Positions 53,154 through 62,239 of a stretch of 64,000 nucleotides of DNA are shown here, piece by piece. The DNA is taken from the NCBI GenBank assembly GCA_038205115.1, contig JBBRCE010000008.1, positions 1-64,000 on the forward strand, read 5' to 3'. Made by a program: the position numbers and the translations under genes. How positions within the stretch are numbered: the stretch's first letter is position 1; each line of letters begins with the position of its first letter. The notes under the pieces were generated by a model. It did not search any database. It saw only the letters and a list, made by a program, of their open reading frames with translations, and was not told the origin of the DNA. The stretch comes from JBBRCE01 sp038205115. Its GTDB lineage: Bacteria; Planctomycetota; Planctomycetia; Pirellulales; JBBRCE01.

Positions 53154-56129
53154 ATGAATTCTTCGCCTGCAAAGTCTGAAAAACTCGCAAAGTCTCTCCG
53201 GGGGCGGATTGCCGGCGAGGTTTTTGTCGATTCGTATCGCCGCGCTTTGTACAGCACTGATGCCAGCCCTTACCAGTTGCAGCCGCTGGCCGTGGTGCTG
53301 CCCCGGAACCGCGCCGACGTAACTCTGGCCCTGGCAGCCGCCGCCGATCTGAACATGCCGCTGATCGCCCGCGGCAGCGGAACCAGCCTCTCGGGGCAAT
53401 CGATTGGCGAGGGCTTGGTGCTGGACTTCAGCAAGTACATGAACCAAATCGTGCAGATCGATCCGCAGCGCCGCACCGCGCGCGTCCAGCCCGGCGTTGT
53501 GCTCGACGCACTCAACGCCGCAGCGGCGCCGCACGGCCTGCAGTTCGGTCCCGATGTGGCCAGCGCCAACCGGGCAAGCATCGGCGGCATGATCGGCAAC
53601 AACTCGGCCGGCGCACGCTCCATCGTCTACGGCAAAACGGTCGATCACGTCATCGCCTTGGACGTCCTGCTGTCCGATGGGCAAGAAGCCCTGCTCGCGC
53701 CGCTGGACGCCAACGCGCTCAAAGCCGTGGAATCTCGCCAAGATCGGATTGGGCAAATCTACCGCGACGTCGCACGCATCGTGGCCGAACATCGCGACGA
53801 AATTCTCGCCCGTTTTCCGCGCATCGTGCGCCGCGTGAGCGGCTACAACATCGACGAGTTCCTGCCGGAGTTCCGCGAGTTGGTGCCTGTCATGCCCGGC
53901 GTGCAGGCCATTCGCCAGGCCGAGCAAGCGCTGTATCCGGGCGCGAATTTCAATCTCGCCAAGTTGGTGGTCGGGGCCGAAGGCGGTCTGGCGTGTGTGG
54001 TCGAAGCGATGGTGCATCTGGTTCCTCTGCCTAAGCATCGCGGAGTGATGGTGTTGCATTTCGATTCGATGACCGCTGCGGTGGCCGCCCTGCAAACCGT
54101 GTTGGCCGCACAGCCCAGCGCGGCTGAACTGCTCGATGGCGAAATCGTCCGCATGGCGCGCAAAAGTTTGGAATACAAACACTATTTGGATTTCGTGGTT
54201 GGCGATCCCGACTCGCTGGTGCTGGTCGAAATCAGTCGCGAAACCGCCGCCGAAGTTCATGAGGCCGCCAACGAATTGACCGCGCGACTCACCGATGTGC
54301 CGGGCCTGACGCACGTGTTGGCCGCCTTGGAACCCGCGCTCTGCAACCACGTTTGGGCCTGTCGCAAAGCGGCGCTGCCGCTGCTGATGGGCGTGCCTGG
54401 CGCCCGCAAGCCCATCGCGTTTGTCGAAGACACGGCCGTCGATCCCGCGCGGTTGTCGGAATTCGTGGCTCGCTTTCGCAAGATCATGTTGGAAAACGGC
54501 ACTGACGGCGCGTACTACGGACACGCCTCGGTGGGCTGTTTGCACATTCGGCCGATGTTGGATATGTCCAGTCGCAACGACATCGCGCGGTTTCAGCGCA
54601 TCTCGCGAAGCGTGGCCGACCTGGTGATCGAGTTTGGCGGATCGATGAGCGGCGAGCATGGCGACGGCTTGGCGCGGAGTTATCTCAACGAGCAATTGTT
54701 CGGTCCCAAACTTTACAGGGCGTTTAAGAAAATCAAAACCGCTTTCGATCCGGCCGGCATCATGAATCCCGGCAAAGTGGTCGATGGTCCTATGCCTACC
54801 GAGCATTTGCGTCGCGCGCCCGATCAGCGTTTGCTGGATATTGCCACGCACTTCGATTTCACCCGCGAAGGCGGTTTTGCCCGCGCCGCCGAACTGTGCA
54901 ACGGCTCAGGCGTGTGCCGTAAAACGCAAACCGGCACGATGTGCCCTTCGTTCATGGCTACCGGCGACGAAGAACACAGCACGCGCGGGCGCGCCAACGC
55001 GCTGCGACTGGTTTTGTCGGGCAGCCTGCCAGCCTCGGAATTGACCGGCGAGCGGTTGTACAAAACGTTCGATCTCTGTTTGCAGTGCAAAGGCTGCAAG
55101 GCGGAGTGCCCTTCGAACGTCGACGTGGCCAAGCTCAAGGCCGAATATCTCAGTCACTACTACAACACGCACGGCGTGCCGCTGGGCGTGCGACTGATGG
55201 CCAACGTGGCGCGTGTCAATCGCCTAGGCTCGGCGCTGGCGCCGGTTTCCAACTGGCTGACCGCCTTGCCCGGTGCGCGCTGGCTGGCCGAAAAACTGTT
55301 GCACTTCGATCGTCGCCGGCCGCTGCCGCAATTCCAACGACAGAACTTTGCCCGCTGGTTTGCCGGCCATCAACGTCAGCAAACCACATCAGCCGGTACG
55401 CGCGGCCCGATCGTGCTGCTGGACGATTGCTTGAACGGTTACTGTTCGCCGGGAGTGAATCAAGCGGCCGTCGAGGTGCTGGAAGCCCTCGGCTACGAAG
55501 TGCATTTGGCTGGCATCACGTGCTGCGGACGCGCTGAAATTTCCAAAGGCTTGCTCAAACAGGCAAAACAGCTGGCCGAGCGTAATTTGCAAACCTTGCT
55601 GCCTTGGGCCGAACGCGGCGTACCCATCGTGGGCTGCGAACCCAGTTGCCTGGTGACGTTGATGGACGATTACTTCGACCTCTGCCCTGGCGAGTCCGCC
55701 CGCAAAGTGGCCGAGGCCGCGGCGCTGATCGAAACGCACCTCGTCCGCCATCAACTGCTACAAACGCTGCCATTCACTCGCGCCGCGCCGCAACCCACCG
55801 ACGTTTTGCTGCACGGCCATTGTCACCAGCGGGCGATCGTCGGCATGGACGACACAGTCTCGCTGCTGAAATCGATGCCCGGCACGCAGGTCAAACTGGT
55901 CGACTCCGGCTGCTGCGGCATGGCCGGTTCGTTTGGCTACGAGCATTACGATTTGAGCATGACGATTGGTCAGCGGGTGCTATTTCCGGCGGTGGCCGCG
56001 GCTGGCAGCGCCCGCATCGTTGCGCCGGGCTTTTCCTGCCGGCAGCAAATCCAGCACGGCGCCAGCCGCTCCGCGCAGCATCCAATCGAACTTCTGGCCG
56101 AGCGACTCCAGCAAACTCCAGCCTTGTAA
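53154..56129 (+). CDS. FAD-linked oxidase fused to iron-sulfur oxidoreductase (GlcD-GlcF type)
   Basis: 991 aa. N-terminal FAD-binding PCMH domain (about 45-270; ARGSGTSLSGQSIGEGLVL, GMIGNNSAGARSIVYGKT), FAD-oxidase C-terminal domain (about 300-545; HASVGCLHIRPMLD, GGSMSGEHGDGLARSYL), then a two-cluster ferredoxin part (CNGSGVCRKTQTGTMCPSF and CLQCKGCKAECPSNVD, about 582-660) and two CCG domains (CCGRAEISKG, CCGMAGSFGYE). This is the YdiJ-like single-chain form of glycolate or D-lactate dehydrogenase: a 2-hydroxy acid is oxidised and electrons pass through 4Fe-4S clusters to a membrane acceptor. The substrate is inferred. No membrane anchor is visible. Confidence 0.92.
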   Translation: MNSSPAKSEKLAKSLRGRIAGEVFVDSYRRALYSTDASPYQLQPLAVVLPRNRADVTLALAAAADLNMPLIARGSGTSLSGQSIGEGLVLDFSKYMNQIVQIDPQRRTARVQPGVVLDALNAAAAPHGLQFGPDVASANRASIGGMIGNNSAGARSIVYGKTVDHVIALDVLLSDGQEALLAPLDANALKAVESRQDRIGQIYRDVARIVAEHRDEILARFPRIVRRVSGYNIDEFLPEFRELVPVMPGVQAIRQAEQALYPGANFNLAKLVVGAEGGLACVVEAMVHLVPLPKHRGVMVLHFDSMTAAVAALQTVLAAQPSAAELLDGEIVRMARKSLEYKHYLDFVVGDPDSLVLVEISRETAAEVHEAANELTARLTDVPGLTHVLAALEPALCNHVWACRKAALPLLMGVPGARKPIAFVEDTAVDPARLSEFVARFRKIMLENGTDGAYYGHASVGCLHIRPMLDMSSRNDIARFQRISRSVADLVIEFGGSMSGEHGDGLARSYLNEQLFGPKLYRAFKKIKTAFDPAGIMNPGKVVDGPMPTEHLRRAPDQRLLDIATHFDFTREGGFARAAELCNGSGVCRKTQTGTMCPSFMATGDEEHSTRGRANALRLVLSGSLPASELTGERLYKTFDLCLQCKGCKAECPSNVDVAKLKAEYLSHYYNTHGVPLGVRLMANVARVNRLGSALAPVSNWLTALPGARWLAEKLLHFDRRRPLPQFQRQNFARWFAGHQRQQTTSAGTRGPIVLLDDCLNGYCSPGVNQAAVEVLEALGYEVHLAGITCCGRAEISKGLLKQAKQLAERNLQTLLPWAERGVPIVGCEPSCLVTLMDDYFDLCPGESARKVAEAAALIETHLVRHQLLQTLPFTRAAPQPTDVLLHGHCHQRAIVGMDDTVSLLKSMPGTQVKLVDSGCCGMAGSFGYEHYDLSMTIGQRVLFPAVAAAGSARIVAPGFSCRQQIQHGASRSAQHPIELLAERLQQTPAL

Positions 56130-56211
56130 CGTCTTCGCACAGCCTGGGTTACTTGCGCGGCAAACGCATCGAATGAGCTGCAGTATTTTAAGGGGCCGCC
56201 TGAATGTGTTT

Positions 56212-56270
56212 CCCTCGTTCCCAGGCTCCGCCTGCGGAACGCACTGCACGCGAGGCTCCGCCTCCCTCGT
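56212..56270. repeat. REP-like GGCTCCGCC palindromic repeat
   Basis: Contains CTCGTTCCCAGGCTCCGCCT followed by GCGGAACG, and then the perfect palindrome GAGGCTCCGCCTC. It matches the GTTCCCAGGCTCC-type dispersed repeat familiar from planctomycete and other genomes. Only this copy is in the window. Confidence 0.6.
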
Positions 56271-56670
56271 AAGCCAAGTGTAGTTTTCGCATCACAATCG
56301 CTTGATACCCCGTGGCAGATCAGCACTCACCTGGCAGTTCCAAGTGGAGCCGGAAAACAAGTGGTGATGCCGTTGACTTGCGAAAGCAAATACAGTATAC
56401 TTATGTACATATCTCTCGCGGGCGGAAGGTCTGCCCAACGCGGGACAACGGATTTGAGGCCAACCCAGGGCTCTGACAACTCAGCGTGCAAACGCAGGCA
56501 CAACACTCCAGCGCGCGATTGAACGTTTTGCGTCGATTGCGCGCCGGACAAGCAGTCTGCACTTGCATGAGACTGGTGGCAAGAGATGTCGCGTGGATGG
56601 TTTGCTAGACAAAAGTAGATTCGCCGGTGCGCTGGTGAATCGAAATCGAACCGACACGTGGCCGCAGTAA

Positions 56671-56770
56671 GGAACGACCGAAAAATAACTTCCTCTGAGT
56701 GAGACGCCCGCTGCTCGTGATAGCGCGCGTCGACCCGAACGAAAAACGGAAGTTATTTTTCGGTCGTTCC
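56671..56770 (-). mobile_element. MITE, copy 2 (100 bp)
   Basis: Inverted relative to copy 1, with perfect 23-base terminal inverted repeats (GGAACGACCGAAAAATAACTTCC). It is flanked by TAA at 56668-56670 and 56771-56773. Four base differences from copy 1. It sits in an intergenic region and breaks no recognisable gene. Confidence 0.9.
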
Positions 56771-56854
56771 TAATTAGCCGAATCCCCGTTGCAGCTCTTT
56801 GACAATTCGAACGGCGGTCGCCTGCGCCCAAGCAGCCTGGCGACCGCTCACACA

Positions 56855-56954
56855 CTCCGATTTGCAAAAGTGCGATTCGGCGGGCAGCATTTGTTGCGCG
56901 CCGGCGGCATACGCTTGGCGAAATCCGCCACCTTCGCAGCTTTGCAAATCGGAG
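56855..56954. repeat. Imperfect inverted repeat, possible second MITE-like element
   Basis: CTCCGATTTGCAAA starts the left arm and its exact reverse complement ends the right arm; the arms continue with weaker matching to about 28 bases (TGCGA, GGCGG). The total span is 100 bases. No target duplication was found and no second copy is present. Confidence 0.5.
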
Positions 56955-57260
56955 CGGCGAGCCTGCGGTCCGCGCCGCAATGGTGCAAAAAGTGTGTCCG
57001 ACGGGCTCTGTGTCCTCACTGTCCACCCGCGTTTTTTCAGGACGTGTTCAGCGCAAAGGTCGCCCACGGCGTGGCTTGCAACGTGAATTCGCGGCGAAAA
57101 AGCCTGCCAGGAGCTTTTTTTCCCACACTGCGTTGCCAGTAAACGACGCCATCAATCGAAGTCGGATTGGCCTGCCTGCACAGTCGTGTGTGAAAATGCA
57201 AATCGCAACATCGCGCGTGGACAGCTTGCACGCTTGGCTGCGTACAACCGCGAGCGCGGT

Positions 57261-58295
57261 TTACTTGGAAATGATCTTGAAGGAGATCGTTTGCACGTGA
57301 GGGTGGACCCAACTGCTGGCCAGTACGGAATCGTCTTGGTGCAGGCCGGCGTCAACCTGGTTGGCATCGTTGAGATAGATGTGATCGTGCCCTGGGACCA
57401 GATACGGATGCTTGAGGAAGCGTACGCTGCCGTCTTCGCAAAGCACATTCTGGCCCATGCCGCCGTGGTTGGCGCCGGAGTCGTTGCCGGTGCCTGGCGC
57501 ATCTGCCATTAGAGCGAAGTTATGGCGTTGCTGGTTGCGGATGGCGCGGTGGATGCCCCGGGCGTCGACAAAGCCCAACGGATAAGCGTAACTTCCGCCC
57601 ATGGTGCGGTACAGGCGAACCAGCGTTGTGCCGGACGATTGATTGACTTGCTGCACGCCGGGAATCACCAGATCGCGATACTCGGCTTGTTGCGAGTCGG
57701 GGCAGATGACCGAGGCCGGCTCGGTCAGGAAGCTGCCTTCGGTGAGGATCGGCGCGTAAATGCCAGCGACGGCCAGTTTGCCCGTAGCCGGAACTTTGGG
57801 AAAGAAGCCTTCGTTGGCTTCGGCATAATGAGCCAAGCTGTTGTGAATTCGCTGCAGGTTGTTTTCGCATCCGAGCAAGCGAGCCCCGGCGCGACTTTGG
57901 CTAAGCGCTGGCAAAAACAACACGGACGCCGCCAGAAAAACACTGGCGGCCACGCTTAAATCCACCAGCGACCAATGGCGGCCACTGCGGCCGCTGGCCA
58001 GTTCATGTTCGGAATTCCAAGCACTCGGAGCTATCGGATCAGGCTGTTGCAGATGCTCTGCTTGCGAATCGACGTAGTTCAGCGTTTTGGAAACCAGATC
58101 GATGGGCGGTTCGTTCTCGGTCAGATCGCTGGTCGAATGCCCGGGATCGAGTTGCAGAGGTTCCAGCAGTTTGCGAACGACTTCCAGTTCATCGCGGAGT
58201 TGCTGATCGGAGCGCAGTTGTTGCTCGACGGCGGCCTGCTCGTCGGCTTCAAGCGCTCCCAGCAAATATCCGATCAACTGTTCTCGCATCGTCAC
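57261..58295 (-). CDS. Anti-sigma factor-like protein with DUF1559-like periplasmic domain
   Basis: 344 aa. The N-terminus (MREQLIGYLLGALEADEQAA, then LRDELEVVRKLLEPL) resembles an anti-sigma domain without the zinc-binding His/Cys. A single membrane helix lies at about 110-135 (LSVAASVFLAASVLFLPALS). The periplasmic part then reads like DUF1559 proteins: GCENNLQRIHNSLAHYAEAN and, near the end, NHGGMGQNVLCEDGSVRFLK, an H-X10-DG variant of the usual H-X9-DG motif. It lies 34 bases after the ECF sigma gene, so it probably holds and releases that sigma factor in response to an envelope signal. Confidence 0.75.
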   Translation of the reverse strand: MTMREQLIGYLLGALEADEQAAVEQQLRSDQQLRDELEVVRKLLEPLQLDPGHSTSDLTENEPPIDLVSKTLNYVDSQAEHLQQPDPIAPSAWNSEHELASGRSGRHWSLVDLSVAASVFLAASVLFLPALSQSRAGARLLGCENNLQRIHNSLAHYAEANEGFFPKVPATGKLAVAGIYAPILTEGSFLTEPASVICPDSQQAEYRDLVIPGVQQVNQSSGTTLVRLYRTMGGSYAYPLGFVDARGIHRAIRNQQRHNFALMADAPGTGNDSGANHGGMGQNVLCEDGSVRFLKHPYLVPGHDHIYLNDANQVDAGLHQDDSVLASSWVHPHVQTISFKIISK

Positions 58296-58329
58296 GGAAT
58301 CGCTGCTGGGGTTATTCGCCTGGGAGAAA

Positions 58330-58977
58330 TTAACTGCGATCGTGCGCGCCGGATTGCATCCAAGCGTCGTTCAATTTGGCAATGGCCGCATGCATCCGGC
58401 TTTTGACCGTGCCCACCGGAACGCCGAGGGCTTCGGCAGCGTCACGATACTTTAAACCTTGAAAATAAATCAATGTCACCACGCTCTTCAATTGAATCGG
58501 CAATTGGTCCACCACCTGACGAACCCATTGGCGTCGTTCGCCAAATTCCATATTCGAACCGGCCGCTTGTTCCGTACTTTCCAACAAGTTGGCCAACGAC
58601 CCAGCATCTTGCTCGTCGTCGGAGGAGTGACGACGATCCAAGCTGACCATCCGATGCCGACGATTGCGGCGTTGATAGTCGATGGCCTGATTCGTGGCGA
58701 TGGCATACAACCAGGGGCGAAACTTCCGGTCTTCTTCGAACTGGCCACACTTCAGATGCATTCGCAAGAATGTGGTCTGAAACACGTCTTCAGCCATCGC
58801 GGCGTCGCCTAAATAACGACGCAAGTAACTAAACAATTCGCGATGGTACCGCTGCACCAGTTCTTCGAACGCAGTCCGATCCGCCGTACGGTGGTAGCGG
58901 AGCAACAACGCCTCGTCGCTGACTTCAGCCAGCAACGGATCCCTCAGTTCAACCCGATCCTTGGTGACGATACTCAT
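58330..58977 (-). CDS. ECF-type RNA polymerase sigma factor
   Basis: 215 aa. Region 2 spans about 25-100 (FEELVQRYHRELFSYLRRYL, AEDVFQTTFLRMHL, FRPWLYAIATNQAIDYQRRN), region 4 about 145-200 (LPIQLKSVVTLIYFQGLKY, EALGVPVGTVKSRMHAAIAK). The long linker and position next to an anti-sigma protein fit the planctomycete ECF groups. First gene of the operon. A perfect -10 TATAAT lies about 95 bases upstream. Confidence 0.93.
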   Translation of the reverse strand: MSIVTKDRVELRDPLLAEVSDEALLLRYHRTADRTAFEELVQRYHRELFSYLRRYLGDAAMAEDVFQTTFLRMHLKCGQFEEDRKFRPWLYAIATNQAIDYQRRNRRHRMVSLDRRHSSDDEQDAGSLANLLESTEQAAGSNMEFGERRQWVRQVVDQLPIQLKSVVTLIYFQGLKYRDAAEALGVPVGTVKSRMHAAIAKLNDAWMQSGAHDRS

Positions 58978-59450
58978 ATATTTTTACGGGGTTTCTTGGG
59001 CAAGGTTCGCAGCCGGCTGGAAAATTCGCCGAAAAATCCTGCGACGCCACGCACCCAAACTCGTGGCATTCATTATAACAGTTAGACGCCGCTCAAAAGC
59101 AATCCGTCTCCTACTCCACCTAAATTTTCGCTGACTGCCATTCGATCCCAGGGCGGTCGAAACACGTAAAACGCAACTGACATGCCGATTGAAGTTTCGG
59201 CTTTTCTGCCGCCCGCGAAACGCGTATGTAAGCGACGATTCGGCAGGCACTTACAACAATCGTCGACGTCAGATTTTCGCATTCGGTGTACACCTGTTGC
59301 TGCCAAAGTCATTTCTACAAACGATGACAAACTGAGTAACCGAACGATTTACCTCCACGCGCACGAAGCTATTTATGGTTACCGTAGACGCGATAAACTT
59401 TCAAACTTTTTAAACCTTTCGCCTAAATTGCGGGAAATACGGTAGCACCA
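58978..59450. other. Divergent intergenic region
   Basis: About 470 bases between the ECF sigma gene and the methyltransferase. It must hold both promoters; only the -10 at 59072 is supported. AT content rises toward 59400. No gene is seen. Confidence 0.4.
59072..59077 (-). promoter_or_regulatory. -10 element of the sigma/anti-sigma operon
   Basis: A perfect TATAAT on the minus strand. The best -35 is a weak TTGCTT with 19-base spacing, so the promoter may depend on a different sigma or an activator. Confidence 0.35.
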
Positions 59451-60185
59451 GTGCTCACACGCGTACTTGAACCCGAAGTCATGGATACCGACGCCGAAGC
59501 CAGCGATTACGACTCCATGGACCATCGCGCCGTGAACGACGTGTTCGTAACCGATTTTCTGGCTGCAGCCAGCGCCGCCAACGTTTTGCCGCAGGTTGTG
59601 GATGCTCGCCAGCAAACCAACGAAAACGACGAAAACGAAGACGACGAGAGTCCGCCAATCGACATTTTGGACTTAGGCACTGGCACGGCGAGAATTCCGA
59701 TTGCCCTGTGCCGGCGATGTCCGCAGGTGCGTGTGGTGGCGACGGATTTGGCAATCTCGATGTTGGAAATTGCCCGTTTGAATATCGAAGTGGCCAGCCT
59801 GCGCGATCGCATTCGCTTGGACCGCGAAGACGCCAAGCAGTTGCCGTACGAGTCGGCCAATTTTCTGGCGGTGATTTCTAATAGCATCGTGCATCACATT
59901 CCGGCGCCGCAGCAGGCGCTGGCCGAAGCGGTGCGGGTCGCCGGGCCGGGCGGCATCTTGTTCATTCGCGATTTACTGCGACCCACGGACGATGCCAGCG
60001 TGACGCAATTGATGGAGCTTTACGCCGGTCAGGAAAACGAGCATTCGCGGGCGATGTTCGCAGCTTCGCTCCGGGCCGCGCTCGCGCTGGACGAAATTCG
60101 CGCGATGGTTGTGGACCTCGGTTTCCCGGCCGATGGCGTGCAGCAGACCACGGACCGGCACTGGACTTGGATCGCCCAGCGGTAA
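59451..60185 (+). CDS. Class I SAM-dependent methyltransferase
   Basis: 244 aa from the GTG at 59451; an ATG ten codons on would lose TRVLEPEVMD, which appears conserved. The SAM motif is ILDLGTGTARIPIALCRRCP (about 70-90), then VVATDLAISMLEIA, and ISNSIVHHIPAPQQALAEA. A short acidic low-complexity insert (NENDENEDDES) precedes the SAM motif. Substrate unknown. It starts 116 bases before the M48 protease. Confidence 0.85.
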   Translation: MLTRVLEPEVMDTDAEASDYDSMDHRAVNDVFVTDFLAAASAANVLPQVVDARQQTNENDENEDDESPPIDILDLGTGTARIPIALCRRCPQVRVVATDLAISMLEIARLNIEVASLRDRIRLDREDAKQLPYESANFLAVISNSIVHHIPAPQQALAEAVRVAGPGGILFIRDLLRPTDDASVTQLMELYAGQENEHSRAMFAASLRAALALDEIRAMVVDLGFPADGVQQTTDRHWTWIAQR

Positions 60186-60300
60186 GAATGCAGAGTCGCC
60201 AGCGGTGGCAGCGTCCTTTGAAAACCTTGCCGAGCAATGCCACGCGGGTGGCTTGCTTTTGAACATTTTTTTTGAGACTTTCAACCGAGTCACGCCAGTC

Positions 60301-61485
60301 ATGCATTCCGCCGAATCAGCCAGCCCATCGGAATCGAGCACGCCGCCGACCGTTCATCCGGGCGAGAGCCTCGAGCGGACGCCGCAGCAGTTGGAAGAAG
60401 CCCACAAATACGGCCGCCAAGAATTGATCTGCCAGCTGACCGATAAAGCCATCGACCTGGCGTTTCTTTCGGTAGCGGCATTTCTGATTGTCCGCCCGCT
60501 CGACGCCTGGTTGGCGCCACACATCGCCAGCGACGCCTGGCGTTTGCCGGTGCTGTTTTTAATGATTTTTGCCATGCACTTGGCGGTCTCATTTCCGCTC
60601 TCGTACTATTCCGGCTTCGTGCTGGAACATCGCTATGGCCTGAGCCGGATGACGGTGGGCAAATGGTTCTGGCGATACGCCAAAGGCAATCTGTTGGCCA
60701 TCGTGTTCGGCATGCTGACCTTCGAAGGTCTGTTTTGGATCATCTGGACCACGCACGGTTGGTGGTGGATCGTCAGCGCTGCCGCGTTCTTTGTGATCAG
60801 CGTAGTGCTCGGGCAGTTGATGCCGGTGCTGATTCTGCCGCTGTTTTATAAAGTCGAACGGCTCGATAATCCCGAACTCGCAGCGCGGATGCAAAAGCTG
60901 GCCGCCGGCACAGGGCTGTCGATCGAGGGCGTCTACCGCCTGGGATTGAGCGTCGAAACCGTCAAAGCCAACGCCATGCTGGCCGGCTTAGGCAGTACGC
61001 GCCGCGTGTTGATGGGTGATACACTGCTGGATGGTTTTACGCCGGACGAAATCGAAGTCATCTTTGCCCACGAAATTGGCCACCACGTGCATGGCCACAT
61101 CACCAAGATGATTGCCGCGGGGCTGGTATTTAGCGCGGTCGGTTTTTGGATTTGCGACCGCCTGGCGGCCGGCTGGATCGGCGCGACGAATCAACCGCTG
61201 GATTATGCACATTTTCCGATTGCCGTGCTGCCACTACTGATGTTGATCATCACCGTGTTTGGTCTGATCATGGAGCCGCTTCAAAACGTCATCAGTCGGC
61301 ATTACGAGCGGCAGTGCGACCGCTACGCGCTGCGTCGCACAGGACTGACCACCGCATATCGCACGGCGTTCCGCAAGTTGGCCAAGCTGAACAAAGACGA
61401 TCCCAATCCGAATCCGCTGGCCGTGTTTTTGTTCCACAGCCACCCGCCGATCGCGCAGCGTTTGGCGCTCGCGGACGAAGTGTAG
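60301..61485 (+). CDS. M48 membrane metalloprotease (Ste24/CAAX protease type)
   Basis: 394 aa from the ATG at 60301. Zinc site: IFAHEIGHHVHGHI with the HExxH motif (about 258), and the third ligand Glu in ISRHYERQCDRYALR (about 335). An N-terminal part with four membrane helices (about 55-80, 88-110, 137-160, 162-185) and two more after the zinc site match the Ste24 pattern. The C-terminus ends with NPLAVFLFHSHPPIAQRLAL, typical of the family. It likely cleaves misfolded or prenyl-like membrane proteins; bacterial substrates are not known. Confidence 0.9.
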   Translation: MHSAESASPSESSTPPTVHPGESLERTPQQLEEAHKYGRQELICQLTDKAIDLAFLSVAAFLIVRPLDAWLAPHIASDAWRLPVLFLMIFAMHLAVSFPLSYYSGFVLEHRYGLSRMTVGKWFWRYAKGNLLAIVFGMLTFEGLFWIIWTTHGWWWIVSAAAFFVISVVLGQLMPVLILPLFYKVERLDNPELAARMQKLAAGTGLSIEGVYRLGLSVETVKANAMLAGLGSTRRVLMGDTLLDGFTPDEIEVIFAHEIGHHVHGHITKMIAAGLVFSAVGFWICDRLAAGWIGATNQPLDYAHFPIAVLPLLMLIITVFGLIMEPLQNVISRHYERQCDRYALRRTGLTTAYRTAFRKLAKLNKDDPNPNPLAVFLFHSHPPIAQRLALADEV

Positions 61486-61616
61486 GCGGAGGCGTTGTTG
61501 CTTCATGACGAGGAGAGCGGCGAAGAATTCCTTTTTCATAGGCTTGGGCAAGTACTGTATGAATCGTCGACGGGCTGCTGGGGTCGGCGCGTCGTTCAGC
61601 CAATCGGGACACAGCC

Positions 61617-62105
61617 ATGGGCATGATCTGCAAAGTATTCATCGTCACGCCGCAGACTGCGACACAACTCGTTGCGAATCCGGCGGACCTTAACGATGTG
61701 CTGGCTTCGCTCGATAGTACAGATCACGTACTCTCGTTGGAGAAGAGTTGGCATGGTCTGCACTTTGTGCTGACGGGGACCGCATGGCAAGGCAGTCCGC
61801 CGTTGAACATCTTGGCCGGCGGTGGCACCGCGATTGGATCCGAAGACCTTGATTTCGTCCCTGCACGAATGCTTGATCCGTCTGGCGTAAGCGAGTTGCA
61901 TGCGGCGCTATCTGCGTTTTCGCAAGAAGATTTCATGCGTAACTTCGATCCGGTGGCTCTCTCCGAGGCGAATGTTTATCCGACAATTTGGGACGAGCCG
62001 CCGGCAAGTTTAATCGCGGAATACAACCTTTACCTAAATGCATTGAAGGCGCATGTGCAGCGCGCCGCGGAGGCCGGACAAGCGCTGCTGGTCTTTCTGG
62101 GCTAG
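61617..62105 (+). CDS. DUF1877 family protein
   Basis: 162 aa. The start MGMICKVFIVTPQ, the SLEKSWHGLHFVLTG motif and LNILAGGGTAIGSEDLDF are those of the DUF1877 (YfbM-like) family, small soluble proteins of unknown function. It is a single gene with no operon partner. Confidence 0.85.
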   Translation: MGMICKVFIVTPQTATQLVANPADLNDVLASLDSTDHVLSLEKSWHGLHFVLTGTAWQGSPPLNILAGGGTAIGSEDLDFVPARMLDPSGVSELHAALSAFSQEDFMRNFDPVALSEANVYPTIWDEPPASLIAEYNLYLNALKAHVQRAAEAGQALLVFLG

Positions 62106-62239
62106 CGGTAGATCCGTTGGCACAGGATGATGCCATGCGGCGATAAAGTATTGCCGCACTACAAAGCAGAAACTTTTCCATTTGATGTCACAGCAGCGAG
62201 CTGCGGCAAATGAGATTTCTGCCCCGCTGCGGCGCGAGG

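Larger units (their letters stand above)
56130..57260. other. Repeat-rich intergenic region, no clear gene
   Basis: About 1.1 kb holding a palindromic repeat (56212), a MITE (56671) and an imperfect inverted repeat (56855). Frames here run through the repeats and carry no family signal; they are not annotated as genes. Confidence 0.6.

Noticed and set aside
56481..57026. 181-codon minus-strand gene in the repeat gap
   Set aside because: Its middle translates the MITE and resembles the read-through of copy 1 only for that reason.
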